Shown one piece after another: positions 1 through 11,700 of a DNA stretch of 64,000 nt (position 1 is the first letter of the stretch; each line of letters begins with the position of its first letter). A program made the position numbers and the translations under genes. This DNA is from Cyanoderma ruficeps. Taxonomy: Eukaryota; Chordata; Aves; Passeriformes; Timaliidae. The notes beneath the pieces were generated by a model. The model was not told the origin of the DNA. It saw only the letters and a program-made list of their open reading frames with translations, and searched no databases. The stretch is taken from contig VZDJ01007755.1 in the NCBI GenBank assembly GCA_008694505.1, forward strand, positions 9,314,334 through 9,378,333, read 5' to 3'.

Positions 1-1639
1 CCCTTCTCATTTCACTGCAAGAAAACTCTTCCTTCCTTTTCACATTCAACTTTTTAAATTCTTCTTAATCACCTCCTCCTACTCCGCATTGACTCAGACT
101 TTCTTTTGCTCCTCTTTTAACCCTTCTGTGCCCTGCATCTTTCCTCCTCCCTGCATCACTGCTCCTCACTGCATTCACTCAACATTCTTTTCAAAATTTT
201 TCCACCTCCTCCACTAGCTTGTTATCTTCCCTAGTTAATTTCTCTCCTTGACTCATTCAGTGTTATTATTGTTAATAATAATAGTAGAAAAGAGGCTTTC
301 CATAGAAAGCAAAAGAGGTCTCTGAGAATGAACTTGACAATAGAAAAAGAGATTATAGAGACAGAGGTGAGGTGAATAGAGCTGAAGAAGGCAATGGCTC
401 CTCATGGGACAATGAAGTCCTTGTATCATTTTGTTGTTTGAGTAATCTACTGAGGGAAAATGGGGCTAGGGATTAAAGTACCTGCAAAGCTCACTTTAGA
501 TACGCAGCTGTTTCAGGTAACCAAGTGGGAGTGCTTCGACTGTGTCACTGGAGCCATTTGTCAGGCACATCCATATTCTTCTTTCTTTTCCAGTATTGCC
601 CGCAGTATCTATTCTTCTGCCTTACAGAGCTGACACTTTGTTATGCAAAGAAAAAAAAATGGTTTGTCTTTTTTTTCTTTTTTTTTTACTCTAAATTGCT
701 GTTCAAATATTTATTAGGGCTTACATCCAAATAAGTTAAACCTACTAAAATCAGATTTAGTAAAGGCCCATATGTTGCAGAGAGGCAGTGTGGCAGGCTT
801 TCCCTAATCTCAGTCTTTCTCCTCAAACAGCTAAGGGTCTTTGTCTGGGCCAAGGAGATCTGCTTATCTTAGATCCACTAGCTTTAGTAACACATTTTTC
901 ACAGCATTTTATAGACTGTCTAATCATCACATCTGGCAGATAAAAATCTATTTAATAGGCTTTTTTTTTATTTAGAAAAGTAAGGAAGAAAGGGCTTGGG
1001 AAATGCAGTCTTTGCCTAGCTTTCTGCTGGGTTTTGCATGTCTTGGTGTTGCCTACCAGGTGAGTAGGCAGCACAGGAGGAGCCCAGTGCAGTTTGCCTA
1101 GCAGCATATTCAAATTCCTGCAATGATAATGGAATGAGAGTTGTGGAGGGAGGAAAAGAGATGAGACAGGAAAGACGGAGCAGTAGTGAATACACTCCTG
1201 GGTCCACTTCCTGCTGAGTCAATTCTGTATTGACCTGGGAAGGAGAGCAGAAGAACACAGCATCCCTCACAGAGGTCTTTAGTTCCTTTGCTCTCCATGC
1301 ACTAATGGATTGCTCTGTGTTACTTTTGTCTTTTATATTTAGAAAAATATAAGGATATCTTTAACTCTTATTTGTCAAAATGGTTGAAATGTCCAGTGCA
1401 CTCAAACATTGTTGAGACGGGCAGACGGCACCACAGTCTCGTCTGGACCCCATAAATTCACGAACACTATGACAGCAATGCTTCTGGAAGAGGCACTCAC
1501 TCCTGCTCTCCTTTGCTACCATCAATTCACTGACATCTCCATGGTATCTGTTCCTTCATATTCTTCCCAAGAGGAGTTGTGACCCATACAGTGGGCCTGG
1601 TGGGGGAACCAGCCATTAGGAACTAATTTCAGCTCAAAA

Positions 1640-1705
1640 TGGTTACTTGAGCCAGTTCAACTTCTTTTTTTCTAACTCAGGTTATTCTGTGACTCTATGA
1701 TCACG
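1640..1705 (+). mobile_element. Possible CR1 LINE 3'-tail remnant
   Basis: The stretch resembles the 3' end of avian CR1 retroposons: a 'cagttcaacttc' segment is followed by 'attctgtgactctatgat', a degenerate form of the usual CR1 terminal octamer repeat. It is short and heavily diverged, so the call is tentative. Confidence 0.35.
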
Positions 1706-1760
1706 GTGTGCCTCGTATTAATCCTGCCTGTTATTTTAAAGGATTGATAGATATTTGCGT

Positions 1761-1837
1761 GGGTGGTTTTTTTGTTGGTTTTTTGGGGGGTTTTTGGTAG
1801 GTTTTTTGTTTGTTTGGTTGGTTGGTTGGTTTTTTGT
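1761..1837. repeat. T/G-rich simple repeat with (TTGG)n core
   Basis: This low-complexity tract is made only of T and G over most of its length. It has a run of six G and a core of repeated TTGG units near 1815-1832. On the opposite strand it reads as an A/C-rich AACC-type tract. It gives a spurious Asn/Lys/Pro-rich ORF on the minus strand. Confidence 0.85.
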
Positions 1838-4800
1838 ATATTTTCTGCTCCATTTGGTCCTTTCTATATTAGAAGTGGTCCCATTTTGACAGAGAGATGA
1901 CACTGATGTAAAGTGCATTACCTGAATTGTGGAGCCCCTTCGGTGGTGAACAGAAAGGGATCTAGTGGAACCTATTGGGTAGGCACAGCTTAGCTCCCAT
2001 AGAGTGTCACTGCCAGGGCTTGTGGAAAAAGATGCAGTAATTCAGAACAAGGAATTTACAACCTCAGCACAACTTCCAGTTTTAATATTAGTTTCAACTA
2101 GACTGAAAATAATCTCCTACAACAATACATTGTGTAATTAACACAGCTTGATTTTCTGTCAGTCAATCTTTATTCTTTTAAAAATGTCCAAGTCAATTTG
2201 GAAAAAAGAACCCCACAGAAAAAAAGAGATACATCACCACCACCAAAATTAAAATTATTATTAAAATGGAATAATTAAAAAATGTTAAAAGTGTTACTGA
2301 GCTTCTTTATTAAGTTGTAGTAGATCAGGATGAATATTAATGTTTAGCAGAACTTTTGCATGTGTTTAAGATGGTTTCTTCTTCCTTTCCTTGGTAACAA
2401 AGAACTTAGTAAATGGCTTTCTGTTTGTTACAAATACAAGGGACATGTAAAAAACTGCACGAGTGAACACATTTGATATTTCAGCTGCAGTGTCATGTGT
2501 CATTTTACATGAAAAAAAAATGGTGTGGAGGGTGGATGGCTGAAAAGAGGAAGGCAGGATGAAAAAATTGAATACCAAGGAGAAACTGAGGCAGCTGAAG
2601 AAATAAGTTAAGTGATGTTTTTAGACTTAGGAGAAGCATGGCAGGAAGGGCATTAGAAAAGAGGACAAAAAAGCAAAATTGAAGAGGGCTAGGAAGATCT
2701 AGTTATCTTATTTTTTGTATGATTTTTGGCCTGAGCTCTTCAACAGTCCAGTGTCGGAACACAGTTGAAAGGAAGCAAAATTAAATGCTTGTTCTTTTCA
2801 AACTTATTGAAACAACCTACATATAAATTACAAAATGCATAATTTATTAGTTCCTCTTATGATAATCAAAAGCTTTAGTTGAGATCACGGATGTGGCAAG
2901 GCCTTTAAAAGCATTTCAAACCTGATGCTAACAAATTAAACAGTTTATTTATTTTATTTATAAAGTCCAAAGACACTTTTACATAATTTATTATAAGGTG
3001 AATTTTCTCTGCCATTGGCAGAGTTTTTCACAAAATAACTTTTATCAAAGGATGGACATATTAAGAAATAAGGAAAATCTACTATCAAATATTCCTTTGA
3101 AGCATTGTTTAATTTTATAAGAAATATAGGGCTGGGGGGGGAGAAGATAAAGTCATTGGTCCCACTGCCCCTACTACTGGAAGAGTGCCAGAGCTAGCAC
3201 TACCAGAAAATAAAATCTGTTAAAAACAACAATACCTGCATCCAAGTGAATTCAAAAGTTACTGGAACACTGCTCACCTGTTTAATTTCCATTGCTTTAA
3301 CCCCATATTCGCACCTGATGAAATAGAAACTATTCCTTAGGCATCCCTTTGATGCCTTGTTTGCCTCAGGAGGCAGAGAGTAGGAACAGATTGGTATTTT
3401 TCCCTTCCCTTTGAATCACTGGAGACTTTCACAGCTGGAGACAATATGTCAAAAAGATCCATTAGTAATTTATAAAATTCTCAGCTGCTTGCCTAGTGTA
3501 TCATAATCACAGGTTCAGCTTGAAGTCAGTCACCAGGGCTGGAGTCATCATGAAATTCTTCCTCTAGGTCAGATAGGCAGAAAGATTCTGATAATCATAG
3601 CAAGGGGATGACCTGCTTCCTAAGGCTGGTTTATTTCAAAAGTCCCCTACTATTCCTTCAAGCCCTTAAGGCTTTGGCATTGTTCTGGATTTTTTTCCCT
3701 GAAGTGCCTTCAGACATTATAGATTTAATTTTGGCCTGTTGCAGGCATTTTAAATTTGCTCTAGGCAATTTATTAATACTGTGTCATCTGAAGTCTGTAG
3801 GGCATGTGGAAGGCATGTCTTACACTCTCTCTGAAGTAGATCTCTATTGCACTCTTACAGCTCCATGTTTGTGGACCAAATGACCATGATGGTCTTTTAC
3901 AAACTCATGTACCTATATTAAAGGGATTCCTAACATCAAATTTTTGTTTTCTCAGTAGACATTTTTAGACCAAACTGAAATTTCTTTCTGATAAACTCGA
4001 GTCTTTTACTTTAAAGCACTTTTTTCCCAAAGTTAGAAACATGTTCCTTATTTTTCTTCAGTTTTTTTGTTATTTTTTCCTGAGGTGTAAATTGATGATT
4101 ACAGTACAAGATTTTCTCAGCAGTGAGAAACAGTATTATTTGAGATTCTTCTTTCTGGACACCAGCAGCATTGCTTGGCCAACTCTTTTCCAGGCAGGAA
4201 TCCACCCTCAGAAAGCTTCACTCTCTGCATTTGGTTGTGCCCTGATTGATTGTGCTCCCTCAGTCTCAGCACCCATATTGGCCTGTGGAATGGAAAAAAA
4301 ATTGCTTTACCTCTTCCCAGTCTAAAAATCATTCCCGCTGAAAATTTCTTACCGAATCAATACTGATGTGTGTTTTATTCAAATAAATGTCATCTCACTA
4401 ACATTTTTGGTATGAACCTCCTCAGAAAACCAGTTAATCCACTGAATTCAGACCAGGTTAACTTTCAAAGTTCTTGTTTAAACTGTCAAGTGGCACAAAG
4501 TCAAATGCTTCTTAGAAATCTTTTGCATTGAAATCATCAATATGCAGCAGGTCTGGAAAGTTTGCCGGTCTGATGAGAAATCAGACAAGAAATCAGCAAG
4601 GATTCACAGCAGACCACTGTAGAAATCTATTCTTAATGTAATAGATAATCAAAAGATATCTGTACTGTAGGGAATGGCATCAAATGTCTTAACTTCTGCT
4701 TTGGAAGCAACATGAACCTAAGCTGGAGGACTTATTCATTTGGGGTGGTCTCTACAGTTTTTTTTTTCTAAAACTTTTTGAGCCTCCTCTTTCACCACTG

Positions 4801-6750
4801 ACACAACACTTACATCCAATTTTTCTTTTTTAAATGTTGATTACTTCAGCAGTGGAGATCAGTGAACTCCAAACTCAGACCACTCTGCTGCAGCACAGCT
4901 GGAGTGATTCTCCATCTGCATTGAAGGCTGTCTTTGAATCTTTCCATCCATAAAAAGCCCTAGGTTCAGGTTCCCCCGATGAAGGTTCTCATTGCAAGAC
5001 AAAATTAAACATTTTTTTTTTATGAACCAGTGATTCCGTGATTTGAATGCAAAGTCTTGATACTGTCTTTGTTGCCAAGGCCTGAAAATGTCACTCTTTG
5101 TCAGTGTTTGATGTTGTTGAAAGGAAATGTTTGGGTGATGCTCCTCGTGTTGGTCAGATGGATCTCAAGGAAGCCATGTCACCTGCACAGTCATTCTGGT
5201 CACCAGTCAGCTTTTTGGTGCTGTCAGTAAGTTGCTGTCATGAATTTGGTGTCACGAAGGGCATATGGTGAAGATATCTTCTGTGCCAGGCAAGAGATTT
5301 AATTTAAACCTGCTGCATCTGCAAATAAACTCTTTTAGCTGCTGCAATGACAGGTGTAATAAGGTGTCATTACCTTAGAAAAAGAACTTTTGTCTTTTGG
5401 AGTGCATCTGACAGAGATGAGGATCTGGGTTCAAAAGAAAAAGATACTCAAACCAGTGGGACAATTTAGTACCTATTTTTGGTACTCTGGGGTCAGGTAA
5501 CAGCAGGTACCTGAAGCAGGATTTTTGCGGTAGAGGGTCTGCTTTGTCCTTCTTAAATGTAATTCTGGCCAAAATCAAAAGGTGACAACAAACCAAGCCA
5601 CTCCTGGATATTTTCTAAAATAAGCTAAATTGTCAGTCTTCAGAGTCATGGTAATACAAATTATTGCTTTCATATCTTCCATGTTCCAGCCTTTGTGAAC
5701 TGCAAGCAGTTCAAAAGGTCCTTTGGTGAGACTGATTATTTCTCAGCCCTTGAGACCAGTTGTCCTCCGCACACCACTCTTAGATCCTGGAGAATCTTTC
5801 CAGGTTTTAAAGTCTTTATATTTTTCTTCTTTGAAAACCTTGTAGAAGATTTTGTCCAGGGAACAATTTAAAAGGCAAGCCATGTTCATTTCTTGCTATT
5901 AAGTTTACAGTACCGGTTAGGCTAAGAGAAACACAATTTGGATTAGGTTCTTGTGAAAGAGCATCTATAGACGGAGACTCGGTCATTTATCCCATGTGCC
6001 ACCTTCAGCTGGACAGTCCCAGCTGCAGACAGTGAGCAGAAACAAAATCTTCACTACTGTAACTGTTACAGGAAAAATAAAAGAATATAGAAGGACTTAT
6101 TTCACAGTCCTACCAAACTTGGCTCCTCAGTGCTCTCCCTGGATCCTCTTTGCCTCCTGCTGAACAATTTGTAGGTTAGTTTTCAAGTTATTGTTTGAAA
6201 TCTCTATGTCAGAAATTTCTTCATGTTCCCAGCTTGGCTTCCCAGAGCACGAAGGAAAAAAAAGGGACTAAAAAATGTCTCGTTATATTGTAATTGCAGG
6301 TGCAAAATATCCCCCAAATCTTAAAGGTGGTGACTTCAATTGTAGAATTTCTTCAAGATAAAGCCAGTAAAGATCATTACAGCTTCGTAGTTAAAAATGC
6401 TTAGATATGTTTGTAATAATAAAATTTATATTTCTTTAATGGGAAAGACCATTCTTTAATGGGAAAGGTGATCTTTATAGTACAGAATAACCACTGGAAG
6501 CCACCATCTAAAGTTCTATCTCTAAATTGAGAACATGCCACAATTCTCTGCTGTGCTGCTCTACCAAAAATGTTCAAAAATAACATCAAGTAATGAGATG
6601 CACTAAATTTTCATTTAAGATATAAATGCAGCACACTGATTCTCACATTCCTTTTAGTAACACCGTTTTGCTCCTTTAACTGTGTGGCTTTCCCATCAGA
6701 CAGTTCATTAGCATGGCCTGGGCCACAAAAGCCACTTGCAAAAACCCCTA

Positions 6751-6830
6751 CAGATTCATAGAAACAAAGGACTGCAAAAAGTATTCAAAAGGCCATCTGA
6801 TCAAATCCTCTGCACTGAGCCTCAACAAAC
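6751..6830 (-). mobile_element. CR1 LINE remnant, reverse orientation
   Basis: The stretch 'attcatagaaacaaaggactg', then 'aaaaggccatctgatcaaa' and 'cctctgcactgagcc', follows the order of the well-known avian CR1 3' region read on the complementary strand. It is diverged and severely 5'-truncated, as most CR1 copies are. Confidence 0.6.
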
Positions 6831-9800
6831 ACAGGCATGTATGTGTATGGCTCTGTAAAAAGCCTCTGATTTTGAGGAAATGTTGTGATCTGAAAACAGC
6901 CGGAATCCTCTGTTCCTTATCAGAAATTACATCAGCCATCTATAATTTACTGTCTTGACTAATACATTCATATTCTTGAGGTGATTTCTCACTTCTTCAC
7001 CTCTCCTTTAGTAACAGCTCTGCATTAAATCCCCGCTCAACAAAGTCAACAGGAAAATTCCCATGAACCTCAACAGAAACAGGTTTTCTCTGTTTTTCTT
7101 CTTGATTTAGATGAGTGGCCATGGAAATCTTTGGCTGACAGATTTATGTAGAGACAGCGAGACACCTAAATTCTAAATCTTCACTTTAGCCTGTCTTTTA
7201 TTTGAGTATGTGCTTTGGGAATACATTTAGATAATTTTTATATTTCAGTGTAAATCCCGAGGTAAAATGTCACTTCTAAACCACTTCTTCACCAATTTTT
7301 CATTCAATGGATTTGTGATGAAGTGTTGAGCTCGACGGGAGAATTTAAAAGTTTTTTGCTGAGCCCTGATGACACAGGTACAGTTGTCTGTGCCTTGAGC
7401 AAGGGAAAGCACTAGATCACCTCTCTGAGTCTCTGTCAGCCCTATGATACTTCAACATAACTAGTCTCCTTTTAACTTCAATCAGACACACTTGTGGCTA
7501 ACGCAGACCAGAAAATAAAAAGAACATGTTGCAGGGAAAAATAATGTGAAGTACCTGTTTGAATCTGTAAGCTACAGGAAGCAAATAACCAGACTTATTT
7601 AGGCTCACTACTAACAGGTTTTCTGTTCCTAAATAAGGTACTGAGTGAAGCCTTAAGGTGGTCCCTTTGATGCAAGTCTCACGCTGAGATTCTTTCTCCA
7701 TATAATGATGAGGAGAAACATTAGAGTTCCTAACAAAAGGGCAAATGAGAATGGGGTTTCATCCTGCCAGAATTGCCTAGGACTAGTAAAACATCATCCT
7801 CTGGATGCAATCTGGTCTTCCTTCTTTCAACTGGTCTCTGATGAACTCAAATATCAAAACAACTTAAAAGGAGACAAGGCTTTGCACCATAATAGAAAAC
7901 AAATCTTTTTGTTTGTTTTGTTTTTACACAAGACTTTAAGGTACTTGAGCATAGAAAGAATCTGAAAAAGCTACTTAAAACTTGTGATTTAGATGTGCTA
8001 TGGTTCTAATTGGTTCTTTTAATTTCAAGGCTTGTCCCAGCTTCTACAAAAGTGAATGAAAATCTTTGCAGTAACTTCAAGGACTCATAGATCTGCCTCT
8101 CAAGCTGCTCTGCAGGGACACCCACTCTTGTTTTCTTGACTTCTTGATTATTCTCTCAAAAATACCAAAAGATAACATAAAAAAGGGTAAGAAAATAAGC
8201 AACCTATGTGTTTATTTTGTCTAACTTAAAACTAATTATAAACCAGTTCATTGCCCTCTGGGCGGGTATAATGTCCATTCAAGGAAAGAAGGATACAGCT
8301 TTTCCAAAGGAGAGAAATAAGTTACAGCAGAGGTAAAGGACAAGGGCAAAACTGGTTGGCTCATAATGGTAAAGGGCCTAGTTGGGTTCCAATAAAAAGC
8401 TTCAAAACCCAAAATATCAACGTGCAAATTAAAGCATAAAATTTAATGGCCATAGTATTTGTATCAGCATTTGTATCTTAGGAACCCACTGTGTGGGGGT
8501 GACATATTTGACAATCTTTGCTGCAGGGTTAGAAATTTCCCAAACTGGCAGCTCCAGGATGTTGTCCATCAAGATTGCATAGTCAGCCATGCCAGTCTGC
8601 AGACTCCCTCGATCTTCTCTGGGAATGTGGGTGAGAAAAGAGGGACTATTTGCTTGCCTTTTGCAATACTGCTTTTAATCCTTGTGAGTTTTCTGCTATC
8701 TGGCTCAAACAGACATCCAATAAGGACTTTGGGGTTTTTATGAGCAGCAGAATTATTCTGCTTTAACAGTGCCACAGGAATTTCCTTCCCATGTGATGTG
8801 CTTCCAGGGCTAGAAGATGTAAACCTAGTCCATGACTAGTAACCAAGTTGGGCAGAAGAGCTCAAGTCAAGGCTATACTTTGGTAGGTTCCATAGAAAAA
8901 TTCAGTCCCATTCTGTGGTGTCAACATAGGTCTCTGAGGGCAAAATAAAAGAATAATAAGATAATAGAAACAAATAAGCAAATGGAGAGGAAATTTGGGA
9001 TTTATTTGCAGCTGGTTAATTAATATGCTGCTTTATTTCTCAGCTGATTAGTGCTCCCCTTTCCCACTTCACTAAACTTAAACATCAGCTTGACAAAAGT
9101 AAACTCTTTATAAGCACCCAATAAAGATGCAAAAGCAGGAAATCACCTAGCAGAGAAAGAGAATGGCACCTTGCTTCAGTTATCCTGGGAATCCGCAGGT
9201 CAGAGCAGTGTATCTAAGTGCAGTACCCTGACCTCTAAAATAATTTTGTGTGATAAAACCCTTTTGCAAGCCGTTATTAGTTAAACGTGGTTTGACCTCC
9301 GATCTCTGTGGGATTACATCCCCAAAGGGGAGTGAGGATGGCTCAAGCAGAGGATGATGTGGGGAAGAAGCTGGTTCCCATCACCAGCAATGTCTCAGTC
9401 CCTGTGAGACACAGCCCAGAGTGTGTTGCCTGAGACAACCAGAGAAAGGTATGAATGAAGGAGTTTGGGGAAGGAGACAAAGTTCATAGGGAAATGTTAT
9501 GTGACAGACAGATTCAGAATTGTTTAAATCTCTTTCAAATCTAAATTCCCCATGTTCACATCTTAAAGGATATCTCAAATCATTTTCTTTTTGTCCCACT
9601 CTTGTTACGTAAGTATCTGAGTGGTAACTTAGGACAAAGACTTATACTTGCAAAATACCAGCATAAAATTTTGCCTGGTATAATTTGAAAAATGTGTATT
9701 GCTTTTCAGTCTGTCAAGACCACCTGCATACAGCTGCTCTCTGAAATGTGAGATTTTATTCGCTAATTTTTGGCTGATCTACTTGCTTTAGGAGACAAGT

Positions 9801-10319
9801 TTTTTAACCTGTGGGTTTAACGGTTTGGTTATGTCGCTACCTTTTTTGTGAGCTTTTCATTAAGTCTGGTTGTCAAAAATTTAAAAAGCTATTTTGAAGA
9901 AGCAAACTTTCACAAGGTTCACAATTTGTGAATTCACCTGCCAAAGACAGACTACCACTTTCCTTGCCATCAAAACAGAACCAAATTTATACACACTTCA
10001 GACTTTGCTCACGACTTCTTGGTTCAATAAAAAAAAGGGGGGGGAATTAAATAGTTTCCTTGTTGCACTCCCAAGGGAATCCCGCTAAGTTAAAGCACAT
10101 TTTAATCTCTTGAGCCGGCAGCTTTATTAGTAAGCGTTCTCCAATCTTCAGGGAAATCTAATTTCACAAATAGATCAGAGTCACTTCAAACGCAGCTTTC
10201 CGCTGCTTTCCACCGGGGGACAAACGGGGAGGAGGAAGTTTGTCAGAAAAGACCCTCTCTGAGCCCAAGAGTGATTACCAGAGGTGTCTCCGTCGACTGC
10301 CACCCACCTAAAGTCGATA

Positions 10320-10335
10320 GTACTCAAATGAGTAC
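10320..10335. promoter_or_regulatory. Palindrome abutting the ALKAL1 TATA box
   Basis: GTACTCA and TGAGTAC form perfect 7-bp inverted arms separated by AA, and the palindrome ends 12 bases before the TATA box. The TGAGT core is a partial AP-1-like half site, but the spacing does not fit a canonical AP-1 site (TGAGTCA). Its position suggests a dimeric protein site in the core promoter, which is inference. Confidence 0.4.
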
Positions 10336-10347
10336 GCCGGTGTGGAC

Positions 10348-10355
10348 TATATAAG
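10348..10355 (+). promoter_or_regulatory. ALKAL1: TATA box of ALKAL1
   Basis: TATATAAG lies where AT-rich flanking DNA changes to a CpG island. A CA dinucleotide at 10380-10381 sits about 33 bases downstream and is a reasonable initiation site. The leader that follows ends at a consensus splice donor and contains no ATG, which supports this as the promoter. The exact start site needs transcript data. Confidence 0.65.
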
Positions 10356-10380
10356 AGAAGCGCATGGCCCTGAAGGGCGC

Positions 10381-10521
10381 ATCCCCCATCTCCGGGCGCA
10401 GCACCGAGCGCCCCACTCCGCGCCCGGCGGAGCCTCGGTGGCGACTCGGGCTCTCCGACGGCGGCAGCGGACCTCGATCCCCAGCCCGCACGCACCCAGC
10501 CGCACTCGCCTCTGCCTGAAG
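10381..10521 (+). other. ALKAL1: ALKAL1 exon 1, noncoding 5' leader
   Basis: The leader starts about 33 bases below the TATA box and ends at the donor AAG|GTAAGC (GT at 10522-10523). The matching acceptor is the pyrimidine-rich stretch ending in CAG at 11381-11383. The exon contains no ATG, so after splicing the first AUG of the message is the one at 11394. The 5' boundary is estimated from the TATA position, and the exon itself is inferred from splice signals without transcript evidence. Confidence 0.55.
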
Positions 10522-11383
10522 GTAAGCGGCCGCCCGCCGGCTCTCCGGAGGGCATCTCGGCGTGGAGCGAGGGGGTGTCGCTGCCCGGCAGCGAACCGCG
10601 GGTCGTTCCCCGGTTACTCCCCGGGTTTGCCGTGCGCCTCCGGTACGGCAGGGACGGACGGAGAGCCCGGAGCCGTCGGGGAAAGCCGGCTCCCCTTGAG
10701 ACTCCGATTAACTCCTTCGCCCAAGAGGATTTGCAAGGCAGGCCAGCAAGAAAACAGTTTGTAAATAACAGAATTTCCCTCCCTCCCTCTTAATCCTACC
10801 CGTTTTCTATAATTAGAATAGCTTACTTAGGGCATTAAGTGCTGTTCTCGGAGCCCCAGCCTGTGTTGTTTTTCGCCCTTTACACCCTGATTCGCGGCAC
10901 TTCCAATGTAACTCGCCCCTCACTGAACCCCATCCCATTGCCGTCCGTTCACGCTCCCCGAACCCCGGTGCGGCACTGCCGGGGCGGCTGGACAGGGCTG
11001 GCCCATCGCGGGGGCTCCGCCGGCAGAGCCAGGAGGCACCCGCGGCCGCGGGGGCTCCAGGGGCAAAGGGAGCCGAGCAAATCCCCTGCAAAACCCTGCA
11101 CCGCGAATATGTGCGGCGCGGTTAATAACCTTCCCCTAATCCGTGTCTATTAAACGCAGCCTCCGCGGAGCCGGGCGAGCGCGGCGGCTCTGCGCGGGGC
11201 CAGCGGGCGGCGGCCCGTCGGGTCCCGGCTCCGCGGCCCCTCCGCCGGCGCTCCGGAGGCTGCGCCCGGCCCGGGCGTGCGGGAGCGGCGGGCGGGGGTG
11301 CCCCGGGCGCGGCATGGGGGGCGGGCGGGTGGGGTGCGGGCCGGGCCCGGCGCTGACCGCCTTCGCTCTCTGCCTCCTCCCAG
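10522..11383 (+). other. ALKAL1: ALKAL1 intron 1 (5' UTR intron)
   Basis: This GC-rich intron runs from a strong GTAAGC donor to a CTCTCTGCCTCCTCCCAG acceptor. It is CpG-dense at both ends. ORFs through it on either strand are by-products of base composition. Confidence 0.55.
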
Positions 11384-11700
11384 CGCCGCAGAGATGCGAG
11401 GGGCGAAGAAGCGCCAGGCGCTGCCCGCCATCGTGCTCCTGCTGCTCGCCTCGGCCCCGCCGCCGCCGGGCGCCGAGGGCAGGGACGTGCCCGCCGCCGG
11501 AGCCGAGCGGGGGGCGCTCCTCGACATCCTCCTCCAAGCCCTGGGCGACGACGGCCGCCCGCTGCCACCCCGCCCGCCGCGGAGGGACCGGGTGATCTCC
11601 CGGCGGTACAGCGGCGGCGGGGCCCCTCCGGCAGACCCCCGCGCTGCCGCCGCCGCCGCCCCGCCGCCCCCGCGGCTCTTCGCCGCCGCCCGGCACGGAG
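11384..11700 (+). CDS. ALKAL1: ALKAL1 exon 2: start codon, signal peptide, variable region
   Basis: The exon begins after the CAG acceptor at 11381-11383. ATG is at 11394 with G at -3, and coding runs to the donor GGAG|GTAAGAG at 11701, giving residues 1-102 plus the first base of codon 103. The start is chosen because it is the first AUG of the inferred spliced leader and begins a good signal peptide: basic n-region with KKR at 5-7, then a hydrophobic core. Downstream are LLDILLQAL at 42-50, Arg-rich motifs PRPPRRDR (59-66) and ISRR (68-71), six alanines at 84-89 encoded partly by (GCC)5, and four prolines at 90-93. There are no cysteines. The possible basic processing sites are inference. 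Confidence 0.88.

Larger units (their letters stand above)
1..10319. other. Upstream intergenic DNA, no gene recognised
   Basis: This AT-rich stretch upstream of ALKAL1 holds only short chance ORFs on both strands, none with a recognisable domain or a convincing chain of splice signals. It contains a T/G-rich simple repeat near 1.8 kb, one fairly clear CR1 remnant near 6.8 kb and a weaker one near 1.7 kb. Human synteny predicts the 3' end of RB1CC1 to the left, but I see no RB1CC1 coding sequence. Distal ALKAL1 regulatory elements may lie here, but none can be named from sequence alone. Confidence 0.6.

Noticed and set aside
1..10319. RB1CC1 3' exons expected from synteny
   Set aside because: I looked for a coding tail or poly(A)-linked exon on the + strand and found none that could be supported.
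10342..10764. 140-codon + frame starting at the TATA box
   Set aside because: It begins upstream of the expected transcription start and reads through a splice donor into intron 1. It has no recognisable domain.
11277..11393. Upstream extension of the ALKAL1 frame to an ATG at 11277
   Set aside because: It runs through the pyrimidine tract and CAG acceptor at 11361-11383 and would bury the signal peptide. The ATG at 11394 gives a proper secretory start.
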